From assembly GCA_011763485.2 (NCBI GenBank), contig JAANSK020286713.1, forward strand, positions 1 through 20,220: a stretch of DNA of 20,220 nt. The letters run 5' to 3'. Below, in pieces: positions 1 to 11,900 of this stretch. The notes under the pieces were generated by a model, which worked only from the letters and a program-made list of their open reading frames with translations, searched no databases and was not told where the DNA came from. Each line of letters opens with the position of its first letter. Positions within the stretch are counted from its first letter, which is position 1. This DNA is from Isoetes engelmannii. Taxonomy: Eukaryota > Streptophyta > Lycopodiopsida > Isoetales > Isoetaceae. The translations under genes were made by a program, and so were the position numbers.

Positions 1-1106
1 TGCCTGCGACGCTCCCATATTGACCATAGGAGCCAGCCAGAGCCAAGATGGAATGCCCTCTGTCGAACTAGGGGCCAGGCATATTTACATTTATAGCCCT
101 TCCATTGACGTATAATTTTTTTTAACCCTTGGACATGATAGATGCTATGATATTTGTTGCCCTTCATTTGCAGGACACTTTTTTTCCTTACCCATTTTGA
201 CGGGCAAAAAGGCCAAAAAAGGGCATGAAAGCCGTCGAATTTGTTCCATGCTTCCAGTTTTATCATTGTAGATGGCAACTCAATGCATCCCTTATTCAAA
301 TTGTTTGCAGCACGCTTCGTACAGAGAAGTTTGTGCTCAATGGAGCTTGGGTCCTTTCATCCAACACAACCTTCATTTTGTAGCAGCGTGTAGAAGCTAC
401 CTGGTGCTTAACCTTGAGCGAAGCGATGTTATAAACGTGGTTTATGGGCTTCCTCCTGGAACAGTGTCAATGATGCGTGTTGGGAAGACCAAAAGGAGGC
501 ACTAAATGCTAAGACTGTGATTCGAGATGTTGAAGAAAGTGATGGCAATGAGAAATGTAGAGAAGAGGCACATGAGGAGTTGCCGGTATCTGATCACCCT
601 AATACACAGCCTTGGCTGGCTGCCCACGTTACACCCCCTTGAATATCCTTGATTGGTCCGTCTCTGCTCATTAAGTTAGATGTATTTCCTTTACTCATGT
701 ACATATTTCTTGCCTTTCGTGTAGGCATAGTGAAAGAGCTTGGTAGTGCTATAGGGGATGCAGATGGAGATGCTGTCTTTAACCCACTCATAAATATAGA
801 CATTGGTTCCAACTTGAAAAGTATGCTCATGTTGCAGCTGAGAACAAATCTGAGTGTTTCCACCTTCATGCTAGTGGCAAAGGAAACTATGACAAGCATC
901 GGGGAAAGTAAGGCTGCTATGTGCAACATCGTTCAACTACAGCTTGAAGAAGCATTGCAGGATACGAAAGATTTAAAGGTCTCTTTGAAGCAATACAGAA
1001 TGCTTCGTGGTTACATGAATTTGATGCGAGCTCTCCTAATAAGCCATAATAACACAGTGGAGTGGCATGATGTATTTCTGTACCATGCAGGCTTGCCATG
1101 GCTATG
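1..1106 (+). pseudogene. Decayed coding DNA, possibly from a plant-mobile-domain/Ulp1-type transposon protein
   Basis: Open stretches lie in changing frames: 272-505, about 484-640, and 649-1107. None has a convincing start, and they are joined only by frameshifts or stops. The segment around 340-470 reads as a hydrophobic and basic stretch ending in RSDVINVVYGLPPGTVSM. That resembles the 'dV..v.GLP.G' block of plant-mobile-domain or Ulp1-associated transposon proteins. From about 500 to 640 it is acidic and Glu-rich. From about 900 to 1100 it is helical and ends in YHAGLPWL before a stop at 1105. Possible splice sites exist (CAG at 171-173), so the last exons of an upstream gene are an alternative. 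The family match is by eye on one short motif and is weak. The rest is unrecognised. Confidence 0.3.
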
Positions 1107-1186
1107 ACATCTCATGCAAACATGTTTTTCCTCCTGTTTTCTATTTCCTTTATGCTTTGTTTATGTACAGAGCTTGTATATACAAC

Positions 1187-1330
1187 TCCTTTCTGAAGCT
1201 TCTTCTTGAAGCCTGTTTGTAAAGGCAGTCTATGAATCTTGAAGTTTGAAGTTGTACATCCTTTCTGAAGCTTCTTGTTGAAGCTTGCTTGTAAAGACAG
1301 TTTATGAATGCAGAAGTTTGAAGTTTGTAT
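1187..1330. repeat. 72-bp tandem duplication
   Basis: Two adjacent copies, 1187-1258 and about 1259-1330, share TCCTTTCTGAAGCTTCTT and TGAAGTTTGAAGTT at a spacing of 72. They differ at scattered positions, so the duplication is not very recent. The minus-strand open frame across 1112-1381 is a by-product of the repeat. Confidence 0.8.
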
Positions 1331-2130
1331 ATCTAGTTTCACGTGGAATCTCTCTTTCAGGTTTAATGTTTGCAGGCCCATATTCGTTTCTCATGCAATT
1401 TTATTCTAAACCGTCCACTTTGGTGGTTGATTTTTGTTACGTAATGTGAGTCTTATGTAAATGGGAGGCCTATGTTTCTTACTTATGTGTATATATACAT
1501 GTATATATGCGTGGGGAGCACTCTTTTATACGTGGCTGTAATGTGGAAATTCCACATCCCTTGATTTGGCATATTTATAGAAGTGTGTGCACTTATTACG
1601 TTTTGTATTCTGGGAGGGGTTTGAGGCATAGGCTGGGGCTATGATTTCCAGGGTGTATGTATAGAACACCGTATATTTTGCAGGGTTTAAGGAGTTTAAT
1701 TGCATTTAGTGGTCTTGTTTGGTCAAATTTCCTATTCTGTGTGTTTTGGGTTGTATTGTTTCCATGGTTAGAAAGAAGAAAGCCGAATTTTTAGAGTGGA
1801 TAAGAGCTGATGGTCGTTTCTATTTTGGTCAGGACAGATTGGTCAGGAGACGCCCTTCAGGTGATTCTGTTTGTGGCGGAGGAGGGGGGGGGGGTGCTGG
1901 AGCAGGAGCGATGGAGCCTTCAAAATTTCGCTTCGTTTCCACTCCGTATAATTAAAGCTTTAATGGAAGGCGCTCTAGGTTTATATGCCCCAGGCAGATG
2001 GTGCTCTGGCTGGCTTACGATTCTCTACTTGCTTCATAAAGATAAGAAGTGCACATGTTCATATTGCTTGTGTCTCTCTGATAGCAAGGGTCCGCCTCGT
2101 GATGGCAAGCTCTGCTGAAATAGCTTGGAT
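1331..2130. other. Intergenic stretch, no gene recognised
   Basis: AT-rich sequence with a TATA-like microsatellite (about 1490-1510) and a poly-purine/G run (about 1877-1893). The open frames at 1719-2118 run through the G-run, overlap each other in different frames and show no family motif. I do not call them genes. Confidence 0.5.
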
Positions 2131-2132
2131 CA

Positions 2133-2172
2133 TGCCAAAAAAGCTCAGTTCTTGCCAAAAAGCTCAGTTCAT
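2133..2172. repeat. 20-bp tandem duplication
   Basis: The unit TGCCAAAAAAGCTCAGTTCT is repeated at 2133 and 2153, the second copy one A shorter and differing at its end. Confidence 0.75.
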
Positions 2173-2288
2173 GCTGGCACATATATAGAATGGTTGAATA
2201 AGTGGGTGCGCAAGGGAACCCACGGTTCGGGTCCTGCTGGAACGAAAGTATTCCTTGCTTTTTCCATTGTCCAAACTTCAACGAATTT

Positions 2289-2474
2289 ATGGGTAGAGAA
2301 ATAGCTACTAGGGGAGATGTTACCAAAAAACTATTAGCTAGTCTAAAACCGAAAGTTGTTTTGGATTGCGCATATGAAAAATGGGAAGAATTTTTGGTGA
2401 ACGGTGAACCCATAGAAGATAAATGGGAAAATCGGAAAATTCAAAGAAGGAAAGATTTTGCTGCCTGTTATTAG
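2289..2474 (+). CDS. Small unrecognised ORF, about 61 residues from the first ATG
   Basis: Reading starts at ATG 2289 and ends at TAG 2472-2474. The frame is open further upstream to about 2202 without an ATG. The product is basic and amphipathic (MGREIATRGDVTKKLLASLK near the start, then an acidic and Trp-rich stretch and an Arg/Lys-rich end). Its base composition looks more coding-like than its surroundings. No family is recognised. It lies about 350 bp upstream of the SWIP TATA box and could be a transposon or gene fragment as easily as a small gene. Confidence 0.2.
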   Translation: MGREIATRGDVTKKLLASLKPKVVLDCAYEKWEEFLVNGEPIEDKWENRKIQRRKDFAACY

Positions 2475-2825
2475 GTTGCATTTATTTTTAGCTCTTTCAA
2501 CCATGGGTTCGATTGACACCATAGGAACTCGCATGCATTTTCCGAGTCAAAATTGTAATGGCCCTTGATCTGGCATGAAACTCGGAATATGCCTTAGATC
2601 AATGGCCAACCATGGATTGTCTTGGGATCCAATAATCCTAAAAAAACAATAAGAATTGAATTGAATTGATTGTTATCGTCTACGGAGACCAACCGACCTA
2701 TGGGACCAATAAAGGAGCATAACAGACTATTACTACCCAGAATTAAAAAAAAAAAATCATTGCCTCACAGGGGTTTTCGAAGAAAAAATGGTTGCAGCAA
2801 TAAGATCTCGGACAACCTGTACAAA
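2475..2825. other. Intergenic DNA immediately upstream of the SWIP promoter
   Basis: AT-rich, with short A runs (for example about 2746-2757) and an AATTGAATTGAATTG stretch near 2654-2669. No open frame with recognisable content was found. It probably holds the distal promoter of the gene starting at 2953. Confidence 0.4.
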
Positions 2826-2833
2826 TATAAATA
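2826..2833 (+). promoter_or_regulatory. TATA box of the SWIP gene
   Basis: TATAAATA matches the plant TATA consensus exactly. It lies 120 bp before the SWIP start codon, which would put transcription start near 2858-2866 and give a leader of roughly 90 nt. There is no ATG between that point and 2953, so the proposed start codon is the first one met by a scanning ribosome. Its context CATCCATGGA, with G at +4, is favourable. Confidence 0.6.
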
Positions 2834-2952
2834 TACACGAGGAGTAAGTGTATACGGAAGGAGTGAGTGTGCAATAAGGAGTAGAAAGAACTGGCGAGAG
2901 AAACTTTCCATCTAAGAACATAATAATAAGAAAAGTTTTTGGAGCCGCATCC

Positions 2953-5900
2953 ATGGACGACCATGGCCTCGCTGCAGTGGAGGAGCAACACGAAAGACTC
3001 CGCCGCTTCGTGGACGAATGGCGTGGACATGCTTGGGAACGCATAGTTAAATTTGACTCCGGACATAATGGATCTTCTTTCGGTGCAGAAGATGGTTCTG
3101 ATTTTCCCGTTTTCGTGCATGTGGATCCCCAAGAGCCTGCATCCGTTGTTGATCTTATTGCCACTGATAATAGTTCGTTCAGTAAGGTGTTGATGGTGCT
3201 CGCGTTTGATTGTTTGGAACTATGGAAGCTCAGGAAACATGTAAGTTGTACTTATTTATGCGTCTTTTATATAATAACGAGCTTGCATATGGTTAGCTCT
3301 TACATCTTCCAGTTCTTGCAAGTAATTTACACTTCTGGAGTCAACTCCTGTCAAAATTGCAAGCGCAGTAAACAAGATGCACATTGTAATTTTTATGTCC
3401 CTTTAGGGGATAAGTTGGTAATCTGAACTTATGTTAATGCTCTTCCATATTGTAAAATTTATGTCCCTTTAGGGGATAAGTTGGTAATCTGAACTTATGT
3501 TAATGCTTGTCCATACTTGCTGATTCAAAACTTGATTGGTATTGTATATATACGATCTCGTATATTTCTGATGTAGCGATCTTTGGCATCTATATTCCAG
3601 GCCATGGAAATGATCTATCCATATTTGATTTCATTCGGACTCCATGCAAGCTCTGTCGAGGTTCCATGCGAAGGAGAGCTGCAAAAGGGTTTTGGAAAAG
3701 CTCTTAGTTTCTTTTGTAGTCTGTTGCCATTCCTCTCAAGATTAAGGGGACTGCTGAGCAATTTGGTACAACAACTCGAAGCATTGACCAGAGAAGACAC
3801 AAATAGCAAACCACTGTTTTTATCCTTGTCAAGTGTTCAATTTAATACAGCTATCCGTGCTTTAGCTCAGGGGTTCTCCATTCTGATCATAATTGATGAA
3901 ATTGTGGCCCAAAATGTGGCCATTGGACATTCTTTATCCTTATTTATCAGGTACATTATTGGCTTGATCCTTTTTGTTTTTGGTTTTTGGTTGTTTTTTG
4001 TTTTTTGTTTTTTAAACACGTTTCTTCATGGTTAAAAATGTGACTATACCACTACCGACTGGGATAATCTGCATGTGGGTTACCATTAAGTTGAAAAAGA
4101 AACAGTGGTCATTAATTTCATTTCATAAATTTAGCGACTAAGATGCCATTTTATAGATAAAGAGGAAAGGAAAAGGCTACTAACATCTGCTAAAGACCTG
4201 TGGCGTCTATGAGGCCAGACTTATGGCATCTTGAACCTTCCAAGGACATTAGCATCCTAGTCATTTAATGTAATTGCAAGTGAAAATCTTTATGGCTATC
4301 CCATTTGCATTGTGGTCACTCCAGGCTAGTTTCTGTTCGACGTCCCTCTAAAAATTGCTCAACTGAACAGAAGTTATGTGATAACGTTTGGTCTTCAGGA
4401 TGTTGCAGTCTGTAAGAAATGAGCCACCAAAGTTTGGTATGGAGGCTATGCAAGTAGATTCACTTGATGAAGCTGTCACAAGGGTTGACGAATTATTAAT
4501 AGAGGGAATATTCCAGGTCCGTCTTTACTGATCAAACCAAGTCTCTGTATTTGGCTGCAAAGATGTATTGCTTCAGGCACTTAAAAGAATCAGAACACAT
4601 GCGTGTTTTGATTTGTTAAATTTTGGCAGTACAATGAGTTAATTTGCTTGTTGCAGCTTGAAATCATAAAGTATCCAGTTAATGTTATTTGTATTCACAA
4701 ACACTTGAAAGGATGGGAAGCTTATGAGTTGTTCGTTAGCAGCGATGCTTGCAGGAGGATTTTTGTGCCCATCCAGACATGGGATGCATTAAGACAAACC
4801 TAAAGTTTATGGATGGATGCTTATCATGTTTAACCAACATGGTAATGAATATACTTCCTTCTTTAGGTGAGTGCATTTCCTCGCTAATACATCTGCAATC
4901 CTTTCTTTGTGCCTCACAGACAAGGATAACACATTTATATTTTGCGTTCTAGATTCAACTAAAGAACATCCCAATGACAGGGAAACCCTTGTCGGACTTC
5001 TTGGTGTATATGTGTTCTGTTCTTGGATGCGAGGTATGTCCTTATGGTATATTTTTAGCTCTTAGATTGGTCGAAACATGTATTTAGAATGAAATTTGAG
5101 TTCATAATTTTGGCATTCCCTAGATGCAGATGAAACACGAGATTAATCTAGAGGCCTTAGGAATCATTGTATGCATCCTTAGATATAGTATATATGTAGC
5201 TGTGAGGTTGTTCAGAACAGGTATTTAGAATGGAATTGAGTTCATAAAATTGACATTCTCTACAAAACACGACACTAATGTGGAGGTCTTAGAAAAGCTT
5301 CCTTTATGTATAGATGACACTATTGAACAGCATGCAATGTTTTTATTGAAGTTCAATCAATGTTTTTATTGACTTTCCTGATTTGGGGAGGTCACCTCTT
5401 TCTTCTGTGAATCAGAATCATAACTTGGAGTACACCATTGCATGATACGACAGCGGAGGCTCCAGAAAAGAAGATATGCAAGGTTAGCTTGAAAGTCGCG
5501 CTGCGGGCCCCTGTGCTACACGTGTTTGCAAATGTTCGATTGGTTTCCTTCAATTTCTTGATGGCTCATTTACCACCATGGGTTTCATCATTACCCATTT
5601 ACAAGGAAGCCCGAAAGGATTTCAATGCAATTAACCACGTCTACTTGGAGAACCTTGACGAGGTTTTGGCCAGGTATATTTAGTTGTTTGTGTTGGCACA
5701 ACGCCCTTGTCTCGATGGTTATAATCTCTAAAGATGTTGTTCCATTTTTCTGCATGCAGAGACGTCCCAATTTTGCAGTGCACATTATCTAATTGGTTTG
5801 TGTCTTTTGCGTGCACGCCATCTCCTTCTGTAAGGTCTTTTGACAACATGGTGTTCCATGGATAAGGGCTTCCTCAATGATAAAGCTTGAAATCTGTAGG

Positions 5901-8900
5901 TTCAGGATATGCCAGTTGAACATATATTAGACATGCAGCTGAAAAGGCTTACACAAGTAACTTTCTTTTACACTTATCCAATTAATCTCTGCTAGTATAT
6001 GAAATTTACGTAAGTTAAGTTATGAAATTCAAGAAAAAAAGCAATTTTCTATGTGAAGTATAAGAGCATGCTACCATAAGCTTCTTTGATCCCTATTAAG
6101 TAGCGTATCAGTAAAAGTTTACTAGAAACAACATTTCAAGACCCCCAATAAGTATCAGTTGCATAAAAAAGCTATATCAGTAAACTTATCCCATGACTCT
6201 GTTACATTTGCCGACAGGTGGTCATACTTTCTGTATGATTGCATGCTGGATATGCATATGGTAGCTACAGCAGGAAATAGTATAGTAAATTGGTTCTTTT
6301 TTGTCCAACTATTTGAGACGGATTTTACTGTAGAGATTGTCAAAGATAAAAGATGAAGGATTACTAATCATTCTTTACCCTGTTGGATTAGTCTCTTTTC
6401 CTCATCATTTTGTTTCTTTGATCCTAGTTATATTCACATATAGGTTCATAGTAATTCTCATTAGGCAGCAGCCAATTTGGTCAGCACGAGACAGCATAAA
6501 GACAGAAGTTCAATATAGATCTAATGCAACTTGCAGATTCTCTTTCTTAAATGTTACAATGCCTTTGGACTTTAGTTAACGTTGCCAACTGTTCTTTTTC
6601 AGATATTTGGGAGGCTAGTTATGTTATTATATTAGTTAATAAGAATTTGCTTAATAACAAGCATAAATTCATAATTATGGTTTCTTGCAGGGAATTTACC
6701 TAGCGCACAGGCTTCATCTTATTCTCAAAGCTACGTTGGATCTCCACATGCTTCTTGAGGTAAGCTTTGCTGGTCCAAATGCTCGATCTTGTTGAATTCA
6801 AGCATGGTCTAAACTAGAACTTTATTTCCTGTTATAACTTTAGACTAGGGCATAGTTATTTTAATTCCTGTCCCATATAAAGATGGTGTTTATCTGATGT
6901 TAGTCATGCCTGTTCACTATTGAGAGAGACTAAGACAAACATTGCCAAACAAAAGTGCTAGGTGGGGATGTTGCAATGGGGCTGGGTCGTCCAAATCTAA
7001 GTAAGGTCGAGGTATATTATTGTGTTCATGCGTTCAAGCATTGCATTGAGTTTTTTCTGCATTTGCAGCAGTCGTCAGAAGACCAACATATCTGGAAACT
7101 AAAGAACAACTGAATGGATCATTTGTACAGGTACCAATTCGAAAGGACCAGATAAATCACTTGCGTCATGCTGCTGAACTCTTAAAGGTGACATGATTTT
7201 TACAGTAGTGTTTGATTATTGTCACTGTGGTTAAGCAATAGATGAGGAGACATATCGTAGTTCATCTTTAGTGAGAACTTTTGGTGTCTCACATGTTAGG
7301 CTGTTAAACGGATTTATTGCAAGAAAAGCTCTGAGACTGTTCAAAGCGTAAGCCATATAATACAACATATTGAAGCTCAAATTCAACGGCATTTATCATC
7401 TTTGGCGGTGAGTCTATCTCTTGATAGATTTTTTGACTTTGATAACTTTATTGCTTCCTAAGGGTATGGGTATTTGTAGGCTCAGTTGCATGCTGATCTT
7501 GCGGCACAAACAAAGAGCAGCAGCATGAGTCTTTTTAGTCGAACTTTGACACGTAGTATGAAACCTTTGAAGATATGGTTTAGGACTTTTTGTACTGATC
7601 AATTTGTATAACATCTGCTGTGGGTTTCTCAGGAGGGAGGCACATGGAAATTAAACTTATGGATGCATTAACAGCAGTAAGCAATCCAGATCCTCGCTTC
7701 TAAAATTGCTAGTTGCAACCTTGAAAGTCATTTTTTCTCTGGATTGTTTGGGAGCATTTCAATAATTTGTTAAGTCGCTAAATGCAAAGCAAGTAATGTA
7801 CTTGCTTAATCTTGCCTTTAAAAACAATATGGAAATTCTGAGCAGAAAGAGATGTTATATGGAAGAGATATTTGGGAGGACCTCTTTTGAGCATGCAAAT
7901 TGCTTCTCATGCGAGGCGCACTGAAGGCGATGCTTCACTAATCATGATAGAATGGAAATACTTTCTAGCCAAACTCCAGGATGCTGGGGGAATGGACCTT
8001 ACAGCCAAGGAAGGAACACAAAATGAGAGACTTCAAATGATTTTTTACTGGCAAAGATGATCATAAGCAAAACATTGTCCACATCCATTCATTTTAGCTG
8101 AATGTGCAGCATTGCCTTTGCAATTAGATACAACATTCCAGGTGATAATTCTGATAATTTTTATACATTATACATGGACAGCATGCTGGGACCTCATAGA
8201 ATGGTTAAGAAAGTCTTCCTTGACTAGCCCCTAAGTTCCCATCTGGGAAAGGCATCAAAGAAAGCTGGTATGCCAAAGCCTCACATTAGGCTGCCTCCCT
8301 AAGACTTGATTGCATGCGTCCATTATACATATTTTTCAAAGCTCTTACACTCCTTTCCGTCCCTATCTGTCTACGTGGCTTTGAACCAGCCAACTTTGGC
8401 TCTGCTGAGACACATACGCATAGCACAATAAAAAAAGCACAATGTGAAAGAGAACAAAAGAGAGACAAAGTAGGCTTCACTATTGTCCAAGGAAAAAATG
8501 CTAATTGCTCTACCACTAAGCTGTGTGCTCATTACATAGGTTTTCAATGTGTCACTCTAGAAAATAATTAATGGTGAACTTGAGCTTTTCTGTATCATTG
8601 CATTTGCTATCCCCCTCCCATCCATCACGGTTCTCAGCCATGCCATTCAAGGAATGGTCTCAAGAATTTATAGACCACTCAATGGCTTGAGGGGTTATCT
8701 TGCTGGAAATTCAGAAGCAAATGGTGCTGCCTGTAAGGGTTTTAGAAGAAAAATTGAAGATCGTGGAGACCAAAGCTGCAAAGGTTTCTTCTGCCAGTTG
8801 TGACTCTTCAGCCATATATATTCAGTTCATGTGGTCAAGGGATCCTATCAATGAAGAATGGAGATTTCACATGACCTGGTCATTAATTTCACAAGGCCTG

Positions 8901-11900
8901 TGGCATGTTGTAAGAGGACAACATCTGTCCGAGATTACTCTTGATAAGGATTACATAGTTTCGAAATCTATAAAGCTAACTATAGAATATCCTTTGAGTT
9001 TAAAGATTTGGCAAGCTACATTTTGTAGTTCCCAAAAGCTCTGGGATTACTTGAGATCTGAATGTGGACAGGATATTTAACACAAGAAGCAACAGAAATT
9101 TCAAATTGAGCAGGGTTATTTTGAAAAGTTTGAGGCAGAAACTCAAGTGGCCGGGGATGTCATAGAGCGGGCAAATGAAACAGTAGAGGAATGCATTCTT
9201 TTGTTGTACCAAGTGCAGTTAGGTGGACAGAAATTGGACATCATTGAAGACCATATTGTTATGGAGGAAACACATCCAGCCACAAAAGCCAAACCAAATG
9301 GTCCTTTACAGGTTTGGATTGAGTATAATGACGAGATTAATTTATGTGCTACCATGGAGAAAGATTGCCCACAAGTTGTAGATTGGAGAGCTATGATAGT
9401 AGCCTTGATTGGTCTGCATTTCAACTACTGCATTTCAGCTTCATCTTTGGAAAATGTAAAAGATTTTTGTATTTAGCAAAGCACTTTGGACGCTGATCGT
9501 TGTCTCACTCTTGAAAACATTTCAGAAACACGGTTTTGGCACAGATCCAAACCAAGTAGGTATTCAGCTTGCAATAAAGACTAAGAGCTTGCATTATACC
9601 ATGTGGAAAAATGAAAATCAGCTTGTCTCATGGAGGAGATTGATGCTCTATTTATATAGAGATGAAGACAGAGAGATAACTTTGCTGAAAGTATTTGTTG
9701 TGCTTACAGGCGACAGACATGAGTTAAGGCAAAAGAAGTTGCTAGCAGCAATCTATCATGGCGACATGGAAGAAGCATGTTCTGTGGGTTGTGAGACCTG
9801 GATAGATGCAAACTTGGATGAATTGCTAACAACGATGGAAAGAGAAGAGAAAAATGTAAAAGACATTTTGCAAAAAGAGGAAAATTTTCATGGCTTTATC
9901 AAGCAACAGTTAAAAGCTAGTTCTTTAATGGTTTTACTAGTGAGAGGTTGATCACAGACATCTGGAGGGACATCACAGAAAAGAGGGATGTAGGTAATGC
10001 TATTTTTGGAGACCAGAATGAAGAATGTTGGTTCAAAGTTCGAGCACCTGATTTGAAAGGTGAGTTGGTTCTTGAGCTTCCTTGGAGGGATATTCATGAA
10101 CAGACTGCTATTTTTCTTCAATTATCACCGAGGTTAGTAAAAATGAACTAGATTTACCATTTCACATAACTTTACATATTCCATTTGCTTGTCCACATGA
10201 TGAGAGGATGGAGAATCATTTCAATTTGACTGAGTTTTGGGGGTATGTTCCTCGTACTGATGTTGGGGCATCGAACAAGATATGGAAAATTAGCTACAGT
10301 TGTCTGCATAAAAGAAATCAGGTTTTATTTGATCTTCACAATTCTAAGTTTCTAAAGGGAGATGATCTGGTTTCTGACAGAAGTGCATTAGCAGCGCAGC
10401 TTATAAGGCAATCACTAATGCTTGATATGGTTGGGTTACCTAAGCAGATTATGAGTTACAAGTGCTACCTTTCATGGTTGAAAGATGTTCAAATTGTCAA
10501 GTAGAGGATACAAAAACATTCAGTGCTGTTAGTTGTTTGCAGAATTCAGGAGGGCACTTACATGGGTTTAACCTTGGGTTGAAGGCTGAGTACGGTTTAT
10601 TACAGAGACAAAAGAAGTTGATTTATACCATTCCTTGTATTTCCAGGAAAAGAGAATGGTACAGAGGCAGGATGTTATGGTTTAACACCAACGTCAAGTG
10701 GCAGCCATGTTTACTTCTGTAGTTCTAGTTTCGTTTTCTTGAGTCATGCTAGTCATCAGGGGGATATTAGCATATGACATGTGACATGTCACTACTCTTA
10801 GATGACTAGGCATGCCATGTATGTTGCTGACATGGCTCTCTTATAAAGTCCTAGCATGCTTTATAGTTTTTTATCCAGTTTACTCATAGTCTAGCTATCT
10901 CGTGTATCTCTTACATTCTAGCATATATGCATACATGGTTTCTTCATAAATTAGGGTAAACTATGGGAACGTTTTATTCAAAACTACCTGATCTAATTTA
11001 TAATAAGCGGGGCATTTTATGGAAAGCATACATTAAGGGTCCTAAGGGTAAAAACTTGCTGAATCAATGCTTTGGTCAAAATGACAAGATATTTGCTTCA
11101 GGCTCTATTTTGGACTTCCTGTCTACCAAGGGCAATGGTGCTCAAGTGACTGTAAAGGAGGAAATTTGGTCAGCTTCCATTAGCAAGTCTTAATAACTTT
11201 ATGACTGACTTCCAATGTGAAATGAAGTAATGGAAGGTTAAACCTTAACACTGCACATGATTTCCAAACCAAGTTGTTGTTTCAGGAAAGATCAAATATG
11301 ATGATAGGTTCGATCTGAATAAAGGGTCTACTTTATTACAGCAGGGAAAGTTGCGTTAAAAGATATGTAGTTTAGACGTAGTCTCTCCACAGGCTACCTC
11401 TTCTAAGTCAGATAGAAAATTTGGTGGTCAGAGTCTGACCACTACATGGATGTGAAAACCGGCGTATGATCTGCAGTATCGGATTAGCATCTCCAGGAAC
11501 CAGATTTGTGATGGCTTCACAGTATCGAAGTATAGAAACTCAACGTGTCCCTGGAAATGGAGGAATATCAGCTGAAGGGACAGCTTATATAGAATTCGAC
11601 TTTTACTTGATCAATTATAACAGTTACGTTTCCTCTGGCATTTGTTTCGGAGGGGATGTTAAGACAATATTGAACATACGACTAGTGATGATATGGAGGG
11701 AGTGTAAGACATGCCGTCTTCATGGTGGTAGTCAAATATAAGCCAACCTGCACGCTAGATGCAAAGTGCAGGAAATTAAAGTTTTCTTGTTTTCTTTAAG
11801 TCATACTTGTATTGTGGTAGATTAATTGTTTAAAATCCTCCCAGAAAGAAAAGCATTTTTCAGGCCTTCAACAAAAACATAAAAGGTGCCTTTTGTTATA

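Larger units (their letters stand above)
2953..7676 (+). other. WASHC4: SWIP N-terminal region (exons 1-13)
   Basis: This part corresponds to the WASH-7 N-terminal domain, about residues 1-547. Alignable pieces against animal SWIP as I know it: [20 protein letters not shown] at the end of exon 1; a helical exon 2 ending in [28 protein letters not shown] in exon 3 (animal HNPSKFGIQ); [15 protein letters not shown] in exon 5; HVFANVRLV in exon 6; [19 protein letters not shown] in exon 11. Exons here are short (44-350 nt) and introns mostly 80-730 bp. Exon 13 is only 44 nt and precedes the 4.5-kb intron. Confidence 0.88.

Noticed and set aside
1112-1381. 89-codon minus-strand frame
   Set aside because: It is created by the 72-bp tandem duplication, also a multiple of three, with no conserved content.
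1719-2118. Overlapping open frames in three phases
   Set aside because: They pass through a long G run and purine-rich DNA, give low-complexity Gly stretches and show no family features.
2743-3164. Minus-strand open frames of about 130 codons
   Set aside because: They lie antisense to SWIP exon 1 and its leader, which is supported by homology. They have no motif of their own.
7553-7614. Extension of SWIP exon 12 to the stop near 7610
   Set aside because: Ending at 7552 (C|GTAGTA) is the donor that leaves one base and restores the frame with exon 13. The longer reading loses the SWIP frame at exon 13.
8376-8530. A genuine tRNA gene on the minus strand
   Set aside because: The A and B boxes are too far apart, and neither the anticodon arm nor the acceptor stem folds.
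8640-11741. LTR retrotransposon as explanation for the intronic coding block
   Set aside because: No long direct repeats flank the block and I find no zinc knuckle, aspartic protease, YxDD or integrase motif. The possibility stays open only for a heavily eroded element.
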